From: Pseudomonas sp. NFIX28
Lineage (GTDB): Bacteria > Pseudomonadota > Gammaproteobacteria > Pseudomonadales > Pseudomonadaceae
Direction: 5' to 3'
DNA: 64,000 bases
Assembly: GCF_900107395.1 (NCBI RefSeq)
Contig: NZ_FNPW01000001.1
Span: forward strand, 231,041 to 295,040
The notes below the pieces were generated by a model, which made no database searches, was not told the origin of the DNA, and saw only the letters and a list, made by a program, of their open reading frames with translations. Below, piece by piece: positions 1 through 7,337 of the stretch (within the stretch, counting starts at the first letter, position 1; each line of letters starts with the position of its first letter). Position numbers and translations under genes: made by a program.

Positions 1-101
1 TTCAATCTCAGCTTTAGGCGACTTTTATTGACGGAAACCTTGGCGAAAGCTGATTCAAGCCGCCGTATTGCTGCCTGGGTAGAGGGGGGGTCTGGCTTCA
101 C
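1..101 (-). CDS. Possible partial ORF running off the left edge
   Basis: A GTG codon overlaps the stop codon of the fimbrial gene on the same strand (the last bases read ATGTGA) and opens a frame of about 33 codons that stays open to the window edge. The peptide begins VKPDPPSTQAAIRRLES and is basic. The stop/start overlap suggests translational coupling with the upstream adhesin gene, but no family is recognisable from so short a fragment and no separate ribosome binding site is visible. It may be chance. Confidence 0.25.
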   Translation of the reverse strand, partial: MKPDPPSTQAAIRRLESAFAKVSVNKSRLKLRL

Positions 102-1057
102 ATATAGCTCATTACAAACAACACTTCGGCATTGGCCGTTCCTGCCTTCATGCCTGTGTCATGCGCGCCATACTTTCCGGTGGGAACCGTGCGGATAAAG
201 CGTGCAGCCAATGGGATACTGAAATTTCCACCGGTGGCGGAGTACTCGTTGAATGTGTAGGCCTGGTTTAGCGCTAGCGGTTGTTGTTGGTCATCAAGTA
301 TTTGCAGGGCAATACCTCTTGCCTCGGATGAGTTCTTATTAAGCTCGACAGTGCCCGTGGCTGCATTCGATACAGGGCTGGTTGGGCTGGGTACCAATTG
401 ATAGGCTACTTTCTTAACGCCAACTGGGCAGTTGTTGAGCTTGATGTCGAAGCGGGTAGCAGGTGAATAGGCGCCGTTTTCCTCGAAGATGCCCAAGTCA
501 TGTTCGCCCATATGGACTTTGATATCTGGTGTTTCGCAGGACCAGGTGACCACCTTTGGAGCGGTGGTTACATATATGGACAGAGGTTGAACTCCATCTA
601 CCACAAAGCCCCCAAACACGCCGGTCGGGATTTCTGCGTTAGCGCTGATATTGCCTGTTTTTATCAGGCGAAATGTTGGGGGTTCATTGAAAATGTAGGT
701 GTTGCGCCCTTTTGTACCACCATGTCCCGGCAGGGGGGTGTTATTACTGATTATTTGCCAGGAAAGGCCGGTGTTTTTTATGGGGAATGTAGTTGCACCG
801 GATGTGGTCCCGCCAACTTGGTTTTGTATGCCATATTTATGATTGCCGTTGCATGTTATTGAGAGGGTTCTACTGAGTGTGCCTACCTTCTCGAGCAGAA
901 CTGTGCCGTTCGCAACGTCTCGAGGGAAGTTAATAGAGTCTTGCAAGACTAAATTTAGTCTGCCTGCTTCGTTAAAGTAAGGGCAAGTATCGGACGCCGC
1001 CGCGTTAAGGGTTGTCCCAAGTAAAATAATAAGCAGTGCGGTCTGTGGTGCTTTCAT
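98..1057 (-). CDS. Fimbrial adhesin / pilin-like protein, two-domain
   Basis: 319-residue exported protein. Residues 1-20 form a signal peptide (hydrophobic LLIILLGTTLNAAA, cleavage likely after AAAS). The C-terminal half resembles the type 1 pilin fold used in chaperone-usher fimbriae: paired cysteines (in SCETPDI and NNCPVGV), and an alternating hydrophobic end AEVLFVMSYM typical of the strand recognised by the periplasmic chaperone. The length (twice that of a major pilin) and the N-terminal domain with its own cysteine pair suggest a tip adhesin rather than a major subunit. Chaperone and usher genes are not in the window; transcription runs toward the left edge, so they would more likely lie upstream only if the cluster were split. 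Ligand unknown. G+C is lower than in neighbouring genes, which fits horizontally exchanged fimbrial clusters. Confidence 0.75.
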   Translation of the reverse strand: MKAPQTALLIILLGTTLNAAASDTCPYFNEAGRLNLVLQDSINFPRDVANGTVLLEKVGTLSRTLSITCNGNHKYGIQNQVGGTTSGATTFPIKNTGLSWQIISNNTPLPGHGGTKGRNTYIFNEPPTFRLIKTGNISANAEIPTGVFGGFVVDGVQPLSIYVTTAPKVVTWSCETPDIKVHMGEHDLGIFEENGAYSPATRFDIKLNNCPVGVKKVAYQLVPSPTSPVSNAATGTVELNKNSSEARGIALQILDDQQQPLALNQAYTFNEYSATGGNFSIPLAARFIRTVPTGKYGAHDTGMKAGTANAEVLFVMSYM

Positions 1058-1430
1058 TGCGAAGACTGCCTTCCAAAGCGGAGTTTTTATGAAAGGGGGT
1101 ACTTTTAATACTTGCTATGCTGTTCGGCAAGTATGCGGCATATGCCTGAGTATGCTGAGCTTGTTGTATCGTTTGCCATTAAATTTGAAGCTGATATTAA
1201 TGTCGTCAGTCAGTGGTGGGTTGGTTATATAGATTAAGCGTGCAGGCGGGCACCGGAAATCAGACGATCCCTATTCTGACCGATGCACTTCAATGAGAAC
1301 TAATGCTGATTGGCCATTAGCACAACCGCCCTAATCGTCTGCTGCTGGCACCGGGCTTATAGTGCGAATGACCATCCTTCATCGGGATGGTTCTCACAAG
1401 AAAGTGCCGATTCGAAAAAGGAGATTCACC
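1058..1430. other. Intergenic region, AT-richer, no gene seen
   Basis: About 370 bases between the divergent adhesin and the small exported peptide. It is AT-richer than the surrounding genes and should hold both promoters. A short hairpin is present at 1371-1391 (ACCATCC / GGATGGT arms), about 40 bases before the peptide start. No convincing coding frame or RNA gene was found. Confidence 0.5.
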
Positions 1431-1580
1431 ATGTCATTCAAGAAAATCATCTACGCCTCCGCCGTGGTCCTGGCTCTCACCACCTCCAATGCCCATGCCT
1501 TCGCCAGAGACTGCAACGATTCGCTGTGGAAGTTCAGCGGTATCGAAGCCCTGACCTGCATCTTCTCGGGCCAATGGTAA
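1431..1580 (+). CDS. Small exported peptide, 49 aa
   Basis: Short protein beginning MSFKKIIYASAVVLALTTS with a classic signal peptide (two lysines, hydrophobic core, cleavage after AHA). The mature part is only about 27 residues, contains two cysteines (in RDCNDSLW and LTCIFSG) that could form a disulfide, and ends in tryptophan. The start at 1431 was chosen over an upstream in-frame ATG at 1362 because AAAAAGGAG lies 7 bases before it and the signal peptide begins there. A strong terminator follows at 1613. Function unknown; a secreted or periplasmic micro-protein is the most that can be said. Confidence 0.65.
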   Translation: MSFKKIIYASAVVLALTTSNAHAFARDCNDSLWKFSGIEALTCIFSGQW

Positions 1581-1612
1581 TCCGCTGTTTCCCGGGTTGA
1601 AGCTGTTCAAAC

Positions 1613-1666
1613 GACAAGGCTGACCGCGAACCACTCCCCCCATTCCGGTCAGCCTTGTCGCTTTTG
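1613..1666 (+). terminator. Rho-independent terminator after the small exported peptide
   Basis: Perfect 14-bp stem GACAAGGCTGACCG / CGGTCAGCCTTGTC with a 19-base loop, followed by a T-rich stretch. Placed 33 bases after the stop codon. Confidence 0.85.
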
Positions 1667-1743
1667 CATTTTTCAGGCGCGCCGCCGAGGGCGGCTGAAA
1701 GAAGACGCTTTGCCGGGAGGCAAAACTCGGTGTTCTGCTAGGC

Positions 1744-2133
1744 TTGCGGCTGCTTTTATGGGCCGGAAACAGCCGAAGCGCAATCGACTGGATCCGTGAT
1801 GAGCAGGCGGTCCGGCGCCTTGCCCGGCAACCGCTGCCATCGCTGCAGACGCCTGCGAGCCTGGATGAAGCCAAGTCGCTGATCGAGCGTACATTGCAGA
1901 GCTTGTCTTCAGCGGACCGCGCGCAGGTGGATGAAGGCGCGGAACGCCAGCTATCCATCGAGCTGGCGAATGGCCTGGCCTTCGATATGACCGGTAATGA
2001 ATACGCGGTGAACTGGGTTATCCCACAGTTCTATTTTCACCTCGTCACGGCCTACGACATCCTGCGTCATAACGGCGTGCCGCTCGGTAAAGCCGACTAT
2101 GTGCAGCACATGTTCGGCTACTTGCGGCAATAG
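1744..2133 (+). pseudogene. 5'-truncated DUF1993 family gene
   Basis: The open frame (129 codons) matches the C-terminal half of DUF1993 proteins: a helix around SLDEAKSLIERTLQSL, the basic/acidic strand region, and the family signature near the end, FYFHLVTAYDILRHNGVPLGK. Full-length members are about 165-175 residues and begin with a roughly 80-residue helical segment that precedes this part. Nothing resembling that segment is found upstream in any frame; the first ~20 codons of the open frame do not look like the family and no ribosome binding site precedes the ATG at 1744. Homology seems to start near 1800. I read it as a gene that lost its 5' end; alternatively it is a short paralogue with an unusual start. 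Confidence 0.6.
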
Positions 2134-2202
2134 ATGCCCAGTTGCTTGCTTGTTTCGCGGTCGTTACCCGGCGGGCGGTAAAACACCAGGCCGGGCCCTG
2201 CA

Positions 2203-2595
2203 TCAGTGCCCGGTTTTATGGTGCCTGTCAGGCTGGTTTCTTCTGTTGAAGCGTGTCGCGATGTCTTGATAGGTCTCGTTATCGGTCGCGGCAAGCAGGG
2301 TCTGGCCATCCTTCAAGGTGGCCAGAAAGGTCACCTCGGTGTTGTGGCCTGCCAGAAGATAGCCCGCGACGGCCCCCACGGGGCCAAGAAACATGGCACC
2401 GACCATGCCAAGGCCTATGGCGCTCTTTATGTTCTTGTTCGAGTCGGTGTTTTCGACGGTTAGATCCTTGAACTCGGAGACGAGAAAGCTTTTCCCCATC
2501 AGGGGTTTATGAGGTGTTTTAAGTGTGATGGTGCCGCGCAGATACTCCGCGTCACCTTGGGGGAAGTCACCGGCCAGCACTATGATCTTTGCCAT
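2203..2595 (-). CDS. Conserved hypothetical protein with a glycine-rich membrane hairpin
   Basis: 130 residues from the start chosen at 2595 (MAKIIVLAGDFPQG), which begins a compact soluble domain; an in-frame ATG eight codons upstream (2619) is an alternative and neither has a strong ribosome binding site. Residues about 64-92 are a glycine/alanine-rich hydrophobic stretch (AIGLGMVGAMFLGPVGAV) of the kind seen in small membrane-inserted or glycine-zipper proteins. It is followed by a short strand-rich segment (NTEVTFLATLKDGQTLLA). The rest of the longer frame up to 2829 overlaps the divergent gene's leader and is not expected to be translated. Function unknown. Confidence 0.6.
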   Translation of the reverse strand: MAKIIVLAGDFPQGDAEYLRGTITLKTPHKPLMGKSFLVSEFKDLTVENTDSNKNIKSAIGLGMVGAMFLGPVGAVAGYLLAGHNTEVTFLATLKDGQTLLAATDNETYQDIATRFNRRNQPDRHHKTGH

Positions 2596-2804
2596 CTGCA
2601 AGGGCCCTGCGGCGATCATTTTTAGGGGGCCATTGCGCGCCCTAAGCAATAAGTGCGTCAACGACCCCACGACGACTGGCGACACCATTGGTCTATGGCA
2701 AAAGCGTGGCATGGCCAGGTGGGTTTGGATGCGCGCAGAACAGCGATACACTCGCTGCCAAGCCACTAGCTGGCTGCAAGGACATGACCCAAGGAAGAGC
2801 TCCA

Positions 2805-3002
2805 GTGATAACTGTTCAAAGCGCAGCACCGAAAATTTCTTATGCGGAACTGGCCAAGCTGGTTGAGCAGAAGAGGGCGGTAGAGCAGGTCAATCTGCTT
2901 GAAGCCAAATTGAACCCAGCCTTCGTGGCCGAGCTCGAGGCCGCCCGACAAAGCGCTGAGGCGCAGCAGGCTGCCCAGCCGGTTTTCCCTATCGAAGCTT
3001 GA
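2805..3002 (+). CDS. Small conserved hypothetical protein, 65 aa
   Basis: Short soluble protein, mostly helical, with a charged central helix (YAELAKLVEQKRAVEQVN) and an alanine/glutamine-rich tail. The GTG at 2805 was chosen because AAGGAAGAG lies at a good distance upstream; an ATG at 2784 in the same frame has its AAGGA only one base away and is less likely. It lies 51 bases before the DUF5329-like gene on the same strand, so the two are probably co-transcribed. No function can be assigned. Confidence 0.5.
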   Translation: MITVQSAAPKISYAELAKLVEQKRAVEQVNLLEAKLNPAFVAELEAARQSAEAQQAAQPVFPIEA

Positions 3003-3053
3003 CCGCCGCGGCGTTTGTGGCGGCATTGCTCTGTTTCAAGACAAGGACGAATC

Positions 3054-3440
3054 ATGCGAATTTTTAGAAATGAATGGGCTCGATGGCTGATGGCCGTCGG
3101 TATCGGTTTCGTGGCGGTGGCGGGGAGCGCACAGGCGCAAACCGCGCCTCAGGCTGCCCAGGAAATACAAGGGTTATTGGACTTTGTCGAACGCAGCGAA
3201 TGCCGGTTTGTGCGTAATGGCACCGAATATCCGGCTCCCCAGGCCCGGGAGCACCTGGAGAAAAAGCTGAATTACCTTGAAGGCAAGAACCTGGTGAGCA
3301 GCGCAGAGGACTTTATCGACCTGGCCGCCACGAAAAGCAGCATGAGCGGCAAGGCTTACGAGGTGCGCTGCCCGGCAGGATCGCAACCGGCAAGCGCCTG
3401 GTTGAAGACGGAGCTACAGCGGCAACGCCAGTTTCATTGA
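3054..3440 (+). CDS. DUF5329-like exported protein
   Basis: 128 residues. Residues 1-29 are a signal peptide (MRIFRNEWARWLMAVGIGF, cleavage after AQAQ). The mature domain contains two cysteines (SECRFVRNG and EVRCPAG) likely joined in the periplasm, and the segments LLDFVERSECRFVRNG and HLEKKLNYLEGK that characterise DUF5329 proteins. Start at 3054 is supported by AAGGAC seven bases upstream. Followed by a good terminator. Molecular role unknown; the family is periplasmic. Confidence 0.65.
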   Translation: MRIFRNEWARWLMAVGIGFVAVAGSAQAQTAPQAAQEIQGLLDFVERSECRFVRNGTEYPAPQAREHLEKKLNYLEGKNLVSSAEDFIDLAATKSSMSGKAYEVRCPAGSQPASAWLKTELQRQRQFH

Positions 3441-3459
3441 GCCATTTTCAGTAGAAACC

Positions 3460-3487
3460 AGCCCAGCTTGCCTGCTGGGCTTTTTTG
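3460..3487 (+). terminator. Rho-independent terminator
   Basis: Stem AGCCCAGC / GCTGGGCT with a 6-base loop followed by TTTTTT, 20 bases after the DUF5329-like stop codon. Confidence 0.85.
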
Positions 3488-3602
3488 TTTCCAAGCCATG
3501 GCAATACTGGGTCCAGAGGCTCATCGGCTGTGGTTCGATAAGCGACCGGCTGACCCAGGGGGCAGCCGGTCGCGGCAGGGGTTGAAGTTCGATGCGAATC
3601 AA

Positions 3603-3932
3603 TCAGGAGACCTCGGGGATCTCATCGATAAATGCGATTCGCTCACCATTCTGGAAGATTTCAATGGCGCTATAGAGCTCGGAGTTTGGCGGCATCACCC
3701 GGCGGAACCGGACTTGCGTGCAGGTGACTTTCTGGATCCAGTTCCCTGGCTTTTGGAACAAGTGCAGATCGAGCAAGAGTATTGCCGGGTTGATACCTTG
3801 CGGGACGCGTAACGTCAGAAAGGCCTCGATGCCAGGGTTGCCAACTTCAACGTCGCCAACTACATGAAGTTCGTCCGGTTTGGGGGGCATGGTGTCCAGC
3901 CAGGCATGCCAGTTTGTGCAGTTCGTGATCAT
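3603..3932 (-). CDS. Conserved hypothetical protein, 109 aa
   Basis: Soluble protein without signal peptide or membrane segment. Start at 3932 (MITNCTNWHAWLDT) is preceded by AAGGAACGGAAAA; the longer frame up to 4067 lacks such a site. The sequence is strand-rich (ELHVVGDVEVGNPGIEAFL, FRRVMPPNSELYSAIEIF) and ends with an acidic tail. No motif I recognise. It sits between two other small orphan genes and converges with the gene before it. Confidence 0.5.
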   Translation of the reverse strand: MITNCTNWHAWLDTMPPKPDELHVVGDVEVGNPGIEAFLTLRVPQGINPAILLLDLHLFQKPGNWIQKVTCTQVRFRRVMPPNSELYSAIEIFQNGERIAFIDEIPEVS

Positions 3933-4143
3933 TTTTCCGTTCCTTGAGAAATGAAACTCGAAGCTTGAGGTACTGCGGTTTCGCATGGCGCTTCGTGTGC
4001 CACGGAATCGAATGCCTGGCCTCGATCCTTCATGTCCTGCACGGACCCGCACGGCCAGCAATCTCATGTTTAGGTGTAGATGAGGAACGGTGGATGGCGC
4101 TCAGGCCTGGACGAATGGCACTGCAGACCGCTTTGCCGCGCGA

Positions 4144-4314
4144 TCAGCGCGAATACTGTTTCGTCTTGTTTGCCGCATCCTCGATGGACACTCCGCGTTT
4201 ACGCCGTTGCAGCCAACTGCAGAACGCGTGCACCGGGTGAATGACCATCGCCAATGCGCACAACAGCAGAACAATGAACAAGGACATCAGACCGAGACCT
4301 TCATGGGAAAACAT
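4144..4314 (-). CDS. Single-span membrane micro-protein, 56 aa
   Basis: Very short gene. It begins MFSHEGLGLMSLFIVLLLC: residues 9-28 form one hydrophobic membrane span, followed by a basic segment (QRRKRG) that should stay in the cytoplasm and a polar tail ending KQYSR. CAGGAG lies 9 bases before the ATG, a strong ribosome binding site. The arrangement (short outside N-terminus, one span, basic juxtamembrane patch) is that of regulatory micro-proteins, but no partner is evident. It is followed downstream by the hypothetical gene on the same strand. Confidence 0.6.
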   Translation of the reverse strand: MFSHEGLGLMSLFIVLLLCALAMVIHPVHAFCSWLQRRKRGVSIEDAANKTKQYSR

Positions 4315-4450
4315 CGTGGGTTACTCCTGTAGTTCACTTTGTCGGTCCCTGAAGGGTAGGCATTCCAATGCGTCGCTTGGTGAAAGTTACTTAAAGATAG
4401 TTTCATCTGCGCCGCGATCATGCCGGCAAGCATTGGCGCTAAAACTAAAA

Positions 4451-4476
4451 AGCCCGGCGCTGGGCCGGGCTCTTTT
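4451..4476 (-). terminator. Hairpin terminator for the glycine-rich gene
   Basis: AGCCCGGC / GCCGGGCT stem with A-rich sequence on one side and TCTTTT on the other, so it can act on both strands. It lies 65 bases beyond the stop codon of the minus-strand glycine-rich gene. Confidence 0.75.
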
Positions 4477-4541
4477 AAAACGGTTAGTGCTGCCAGCGAA
4501 TGATTGTGCAATCGGTTCAGCGGGCAAGCACCAGGCTGGGA

Positions 4542-4997
4542 CTATCGATCGTTCTTGCTGCTAGAGACGCCAGCTTTGCCCAGGCCTCCCGAGTTGTGGT
4601 CCCCAGGGGTAGTGCCCGAGATTGCACTGGCTTTTGACAACCCGCGGGTGTCTTTGGACTGGGCGACACCGGAGGTGGTCGAACCATGGCCCTTGCTGTC
4701 GTTACGAGTGCTGCCGTAGTGGTTGCCACTTTCTCCGAGATTGCGAACCGACTTGCCCGCGTTGTCGCTTTTCAAGCCGCCGTTATGGCCCTTGCTGCTA
4801 CCCCCTCCAGAATGGCCACCCGCCTGGCCGCCGTGGCCGCCACTATTGCCACCGCCATGACCACCACCACCGCCATTACCGCCACCGTGGCCACCACCGT
4901 CTTTCGCATAAGCGGAAGTCAGGGGGAGTAAGGGAGCTGCTGCCAGCATCAGTACGCATGTCACGGCAGTCACGAGATTTTTTTTCTTTAAAAGCAT
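4542..4997 (-). CDS. Glycine/histidine-rich exported protein
   Basis: 151 residues from MLLKKKNLVTAVTCVLML, chosen because GGAAG lies five bases before it; an upstream ATG at 5009 has no ribosome binding site. The signal peptide ends near SAYA. The mature N-terminal half is a low-complexity GGGHGGGNGG region with many histidines, the C-terminal half is Ser/Gly/Lys-rich (KGHNGGLKSDNAGKS). Such sequences are disordered and the His/Gly run could bind divalent metal, but that is inference. It is divergent from the CigR-like gene, itself built on a low-complexity region, with only 115 bases between starts, so the two may share control. Confidence 0.65.
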   Translation of the reverse strand: MLLKKKNLVTAVTCVLMLAAAPLLPLTSAYAKDGGGHGGGNGGGGGHGGGNSGGHGGQAGGHSGGGSSKGHNGGLKSDNAGKSVRNLGESGNHYGSTRNDSKGHGSTTSGVAQSKDTRGLSKASAISGTTPGDHNSGGLGKAGVSSSKNDR

Positions 4998-5112
4998 GAT
5001 TGCTTCCATAGATAAGGAGAGGATTGCGTGAACTAAGACGCCATCGGCTGTCTATAGTTCGGGTGTCATGACGAATGGCATTACGGCTGGATCCATGCAG
5101 AGGACTGCACAG

Positions 5113-5664
5113 ATGACGACTCGTTCGGTTGTAGCTGTTTTAACAAGCGTCGCGTTTTTGTTCGGCTCGACTGCCTTGTATGCGGACCCGGGGAATGGCA
5201 AGGGAAATCCCCAGACCACTCAAGGTAATCAGGGCGGGCAAGGCAATCAGGGCAACAAAGGAAATCAGGGTAATCAGGGTAATAAAGGGAATCAGGCCAA
5301 CAAAGGAAACCAGGGTGGGCAGGGCAACCAGGGCGGCCAGGGCAATAAAGGCAATCAATCCCAGAACTACACCCAGGGCGGACGGTATAACGGCCCGCAA
5401 GTCGATGTTGGCGGTATTCGAGTCATCATTGGTGACAGTCGCGACTACTGGTCACCTGGCCCGGCGCTGCCACCCGGCATTCAGAAGAACCTGGCCCGAG
5501 GCAAACCCCTGCCGCCAGGGATTGCGAAAAAACTCGATGGCCGGATGCTCGGCAGGCTGCCGCACTATGACGGTTATGAGTGGCAACAGGCCGGTACCGA
5601 CCTGATCCTGGTCGCCATCGCGACGGGGATTATTTACGAAGTCCTGCACAACGCCCTGGACTGA
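5113..5664 (+). CDS. CigR-like RcnB-family exported protein with GNQ repeats
   Basis: 183 residues from the ATG at 5113, supported by GAGGAC eight bases upstream (an ATG at 5095 is an alternative). Signal peptide to about residue 27 (SVAFLFGSTALYA). Residues about 30-83 are a run of GNQ/GNK/GGQ units. The C-terminal domain has the family hallmarks: LPPGIQKNLARGKPLPPGI, LPHYDGYEW, and a hydrophobic end DLILVAIATGIIYEVL. Salmonella CigR is an anti-virulence inner-membrane protein; Pseudomonas homologues are uncharacterised and I would not transfer that role. Terminator at 5689. Confidence 0.75.
   Translation: MTTRSVVAVLTSVAFLFGSTALYADPGNGKGNPQTTQGNQGGQGNQGNKGNQGNQGNKGNQANKGNQGGQGNQGGQGNKGNQSQNYTQGGRYNGPQVDVGGIRVIIGDSRDYWSPGPALPPGIQKNLARGKPLPPGIAKKLDGRMLGRLPHYDGYEWQQAGTDLILVAIATGIIYEVLHNALD
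5222..5360 (+). repeat. In-gene 9-bp-type repeats coding GNQ/GNK units
   Basis: About fifteen imperfect triplet-codon units (GGN AAT/AAC CAG/AAA, or GGC GGG CAG) in tandem within the CigR-like gene. Such runs are prone to slippage and unit-number variation between strains. Confidence 0.75.
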
Positions 5665-5688
5665 TTCAGCCCGGACCGAGTCGCAAGC

Positions 5689-5713
5689 AAAGCCCGGCGC
5701 AAGACCGGGCTTT
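5689..5713 (+). terminator. Rho-independent terminator of the CigR-like gene
   Basis: Stem AAAGCCCGG / CCGGGCTTT, 25 bases after the stop codon. Confidence 0.8.
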
Positions 5714-5952
5714 GCCTGATCCACCTTTGCCTTGTGTACATCGCATGTCGAGCTGACGGTATCCGCCATCAAAGGCGCACGGCGCCTGCTTCGCCGAACC
5801 CAGCGCATGTTTGTTTTCAAACCACTCCAGCTTTTCCGAAGAAGGCTTTTTTACTGGCGTCAACAAGGTGACGATTCTGCCATTGCCTGAAAAAACATGT
5901 GGTTATTTAAGGGCTTAGGAAATAATTAGGGTAAAAATAACCTCAAAATATG

Positions 5953-5981
5953 TTGTTACAAGTTCCCATGGACGTTAAGAT
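5953..5981 (+). promoter_or_regulatory. Sigma-70-type promoter before candidate small RNA
   Basis: TTGTTA (5953-5958) and TAAGAT (5976-5981) separated by exactly 17 bases, in an AT-rich stretch that contrasts with the surrounding sequence. No protein start follows within reach; instead a terminator follows 37 bases on. Confidence 0.5.
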
Positions 5982-5987
5982 AGCCCC

Positions 5988-6055
5988 GCGTTCACCTACC
6001 ACGGTTTATGCATTTTTAGCCCCAAGTGTCCATCAGCTACTTGGGCTTTTTTTTG
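5988..6055 (+). ncRNA. Candidate small RNA with strong terminator
   Basis: From the predicted start near 5988 to the end of the terminator is about 68 nucleotides with no open frame. The 3' end is a classical intrinsic terminator: CCAAGT / ACTTGG stem extended by AGC/GCT and a run of eight T (6047-6054), the tail preferred by Hfq-bound RNAs. The 5' part (CGTTCACCTACC) is single-stranded in simple inspection. No upstream gene ends nearby (the CigR gene already has its own terminator at 5689), so the terminator needs another transcript to explain it. I do not recognise it as a named sRNA. Confidence 0.45.
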
Positions 6056-6132
6056 CCTGGAATTTGTCCTGGGCCACCTTTTTCGTCGCCTGACGTCACT
6101 TTTTTCCTTTCGCTTGGGCCGCTCTGCAAGGC

Positions 6133-6157
6133 AAAAAAAAGCCCGCGGGGAGCGGGC
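6133..6157 (-). terminator. Rho-independent terminator of osmE
   Basis: On the minus strand GCCCGC / GCGGGC stem with a five-base loop followed by eight T, about 105 bases past the osmE stop codon. Confidence 0.8.
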
Positions 6158-6262
6158 CAACAGTTGAATGAGCAGGGTGGAATTTACCCTTCCTGCACTC
6201 GCCTTGCAGTGAAAGAAGTTTCATCTGGCCGGGCCCGCCGTAAGCGCTTTCATCTGGCTAAC

Positions 6263-6619
6263 TCAATAGCCGCCCATCCCGTCCGTGTCGCTGCCTGGAG
6301 CCCTGGCTTTTTGCTGGGCGTGGCTCCATTCGGCGCATGTGAGGAAACTGCTGTGATCGACTTTGCCATTGCTATCGAAGCTGACATTGAACGGCTTTTT
6401 ATAGCCGCCCTGGACCAGCACATAGTCGAAGCAGGTGCCGGGTACCACGGTGCGCGGGCTGACCGATAAAGGTTCGCCGCCGATCTGCCGGACTTGCTCC
6501 TGGGTCATGCCGGTCTCGACCTTCGCCACCAGCGGCTGATCGCGATAGACGAGGGTGTCGCTTGTGCAGCCGGCGACGGCAGACAGCAGGGTGATCATGA
6601 CGATAAAGGTTTTGTTCAT
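6263..6619 (-). CDS. osmE: OsmE, osmotically inducible lipoprotein of the SmpA/OmlA family
   Basis: 118 residues. The start at 6619 gives a lipoprotein signal MNKTFIVMITLLSAVAGCTS with lipobox AVAGC, so the cysteine at residue 18 is lipidated; the longer frame to 6745 would bury this signal. The domain carries the BamE/SmpA-like segment VETGMTQEQVRQIGGEP, where a helix packs on a strand pair, followed by GTCFDYVLVQGGYKKPFNVSFDSNGKV. OsmE is an envelope lipoprotein induced by high osmolarity in enterobacteria; its exact job is not established. In Pseudomonas it is generally a single-gene unit, as here with its own terminator. Confidence 0.85.
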   Translation of the reverse strand: MNKTFIVMITLLSAVAGCTSDTLVYRDQPLVAKVETGMTQEQVRQIGGEPLSVSPRTVVPGTCFDYVLVQGGYKKPFNVSFDSNGKVDHSSFLTCAEWSHAQQKARAPGSDTDGMGGY

Positions 6620-7021
6620 GACAGGGCTCCCGAAGGTACGTGTCGTTAAGAGACGCCTGGGTCCATCAATTGAAGTAAAGCCGAGTAACGAGCGTCGCGA
6701 ACGGGATTCGCAAAGGGGGAGACGAGGGGAGAGGCCGATAGACAAAAAGCCCGCACGGGCGGGCTTTTTGCAGAGGGGGAGCTGATCCTTCAGCTGCGGC
6801 CAGTGTGCGCTTGCGCCGTAGCCCGAGCAATGACATGGCGACGAAACGCAGGCCTGGCGGCGGGTTGATAACAGGGCTCTCGACTCGGGGGGCGCCGGCC
6901 TGCAAAAACACCATAAGCACGGCGATAAGCGCGGGTGGGGATACCATTCGTCAGCTGTTTTGCACCCCGCGTGCGGATTGTTCTTTTATGGAGAGGTGCC
7001 TATCGATGTCAGGAGGTTTCC
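6620..7021. other. Intergenic region, about 400 bases, one terminator
   Basis: Contains the osmE promoter region, a two-way terminator at 6744-6770 and a 56-codon-plus open frame on the minus strand from 6947 that I do not accept as a gene (see rejected list). The last 60 bases contain the leader of the proline-rich gene at 7022, with an AGGAGG ribosome binding site. Confidence 0.5.
6744..6770. terminator. Bidirectional hairpin terminator
   Basis: AAAAAGCCCGC / GCGGGCTTTTT, symmetric with A and T runs on either side. No clear gene ends into it from the plus strand, so a short unrecognised transcript may exist on one strand. Confidence 0.75.
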
Positions 7022-7225
7022 ATGAATACGAACAGGCCCACAGGCCCGCGTTCATCCGAGCATGCCTCCGGCAAGGACGAACTGGGCTTCGACCCTGACT
7101 CCCCGGATCTGGCCGATCCGCAAGTGGACCCTATCGGCCCGGCGAAAGCGCCCAGGGACCCTAAGCCGCCCAAAGAACCCAAATCCAGGGCCTATGATCC
7201 CCTGGCCGATCTGAAACCCAAGTAG
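7022..7225 (+). CDS. Small proline-rich hypothetical protein, 67 aa
   Basis: Starts MNTNRPTGPRSSEHASG behind an ideal AGGAGG site. The sequence is almost wholly polar with Asp-Pro and Lys-Pro repeats (DPDSPDLADPQVDPIGP, PRDPKPPKEPKSR) and is likely disordered. No signal peptide. It may be co-transcribed with the next small gene 112 bases downstream. Function unknown. Confidence 0.6.
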   Translation: MNTNRPTGPRSSEHASGKDELGFDPDSPDLADPQVDPIGPAKAPRDPKPPKEPKSRAYDPLADLKPK

Positions 7226-7337
7226 ACCCTGCGTTGCAATGCCGGGCCGTGGCGATGGATGGAAGCCCCGCCCGCATTGGCCGGGTGTAAGGTGGTTGCG
7301 ACAATCTCGGACGATTTCTACGGAAAGGGAGGTGATT

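Noticed and set aside
5666..5866. Minus-strand frame of 66 codons after the CigR-like gene
   Set aside because: Its last quarter is the CigR terminator read backwards; no ribosome binding site.
6666..6947. Minus-strand open frame with a short SLLGLRRKR-like end resembling a PEP-CTERM tail
   Set aside because: No ribosome binding site, reads through the terminator at 6744-6770, and there is no signal peptide or sorting system nearby. Resemblance is likely chance.
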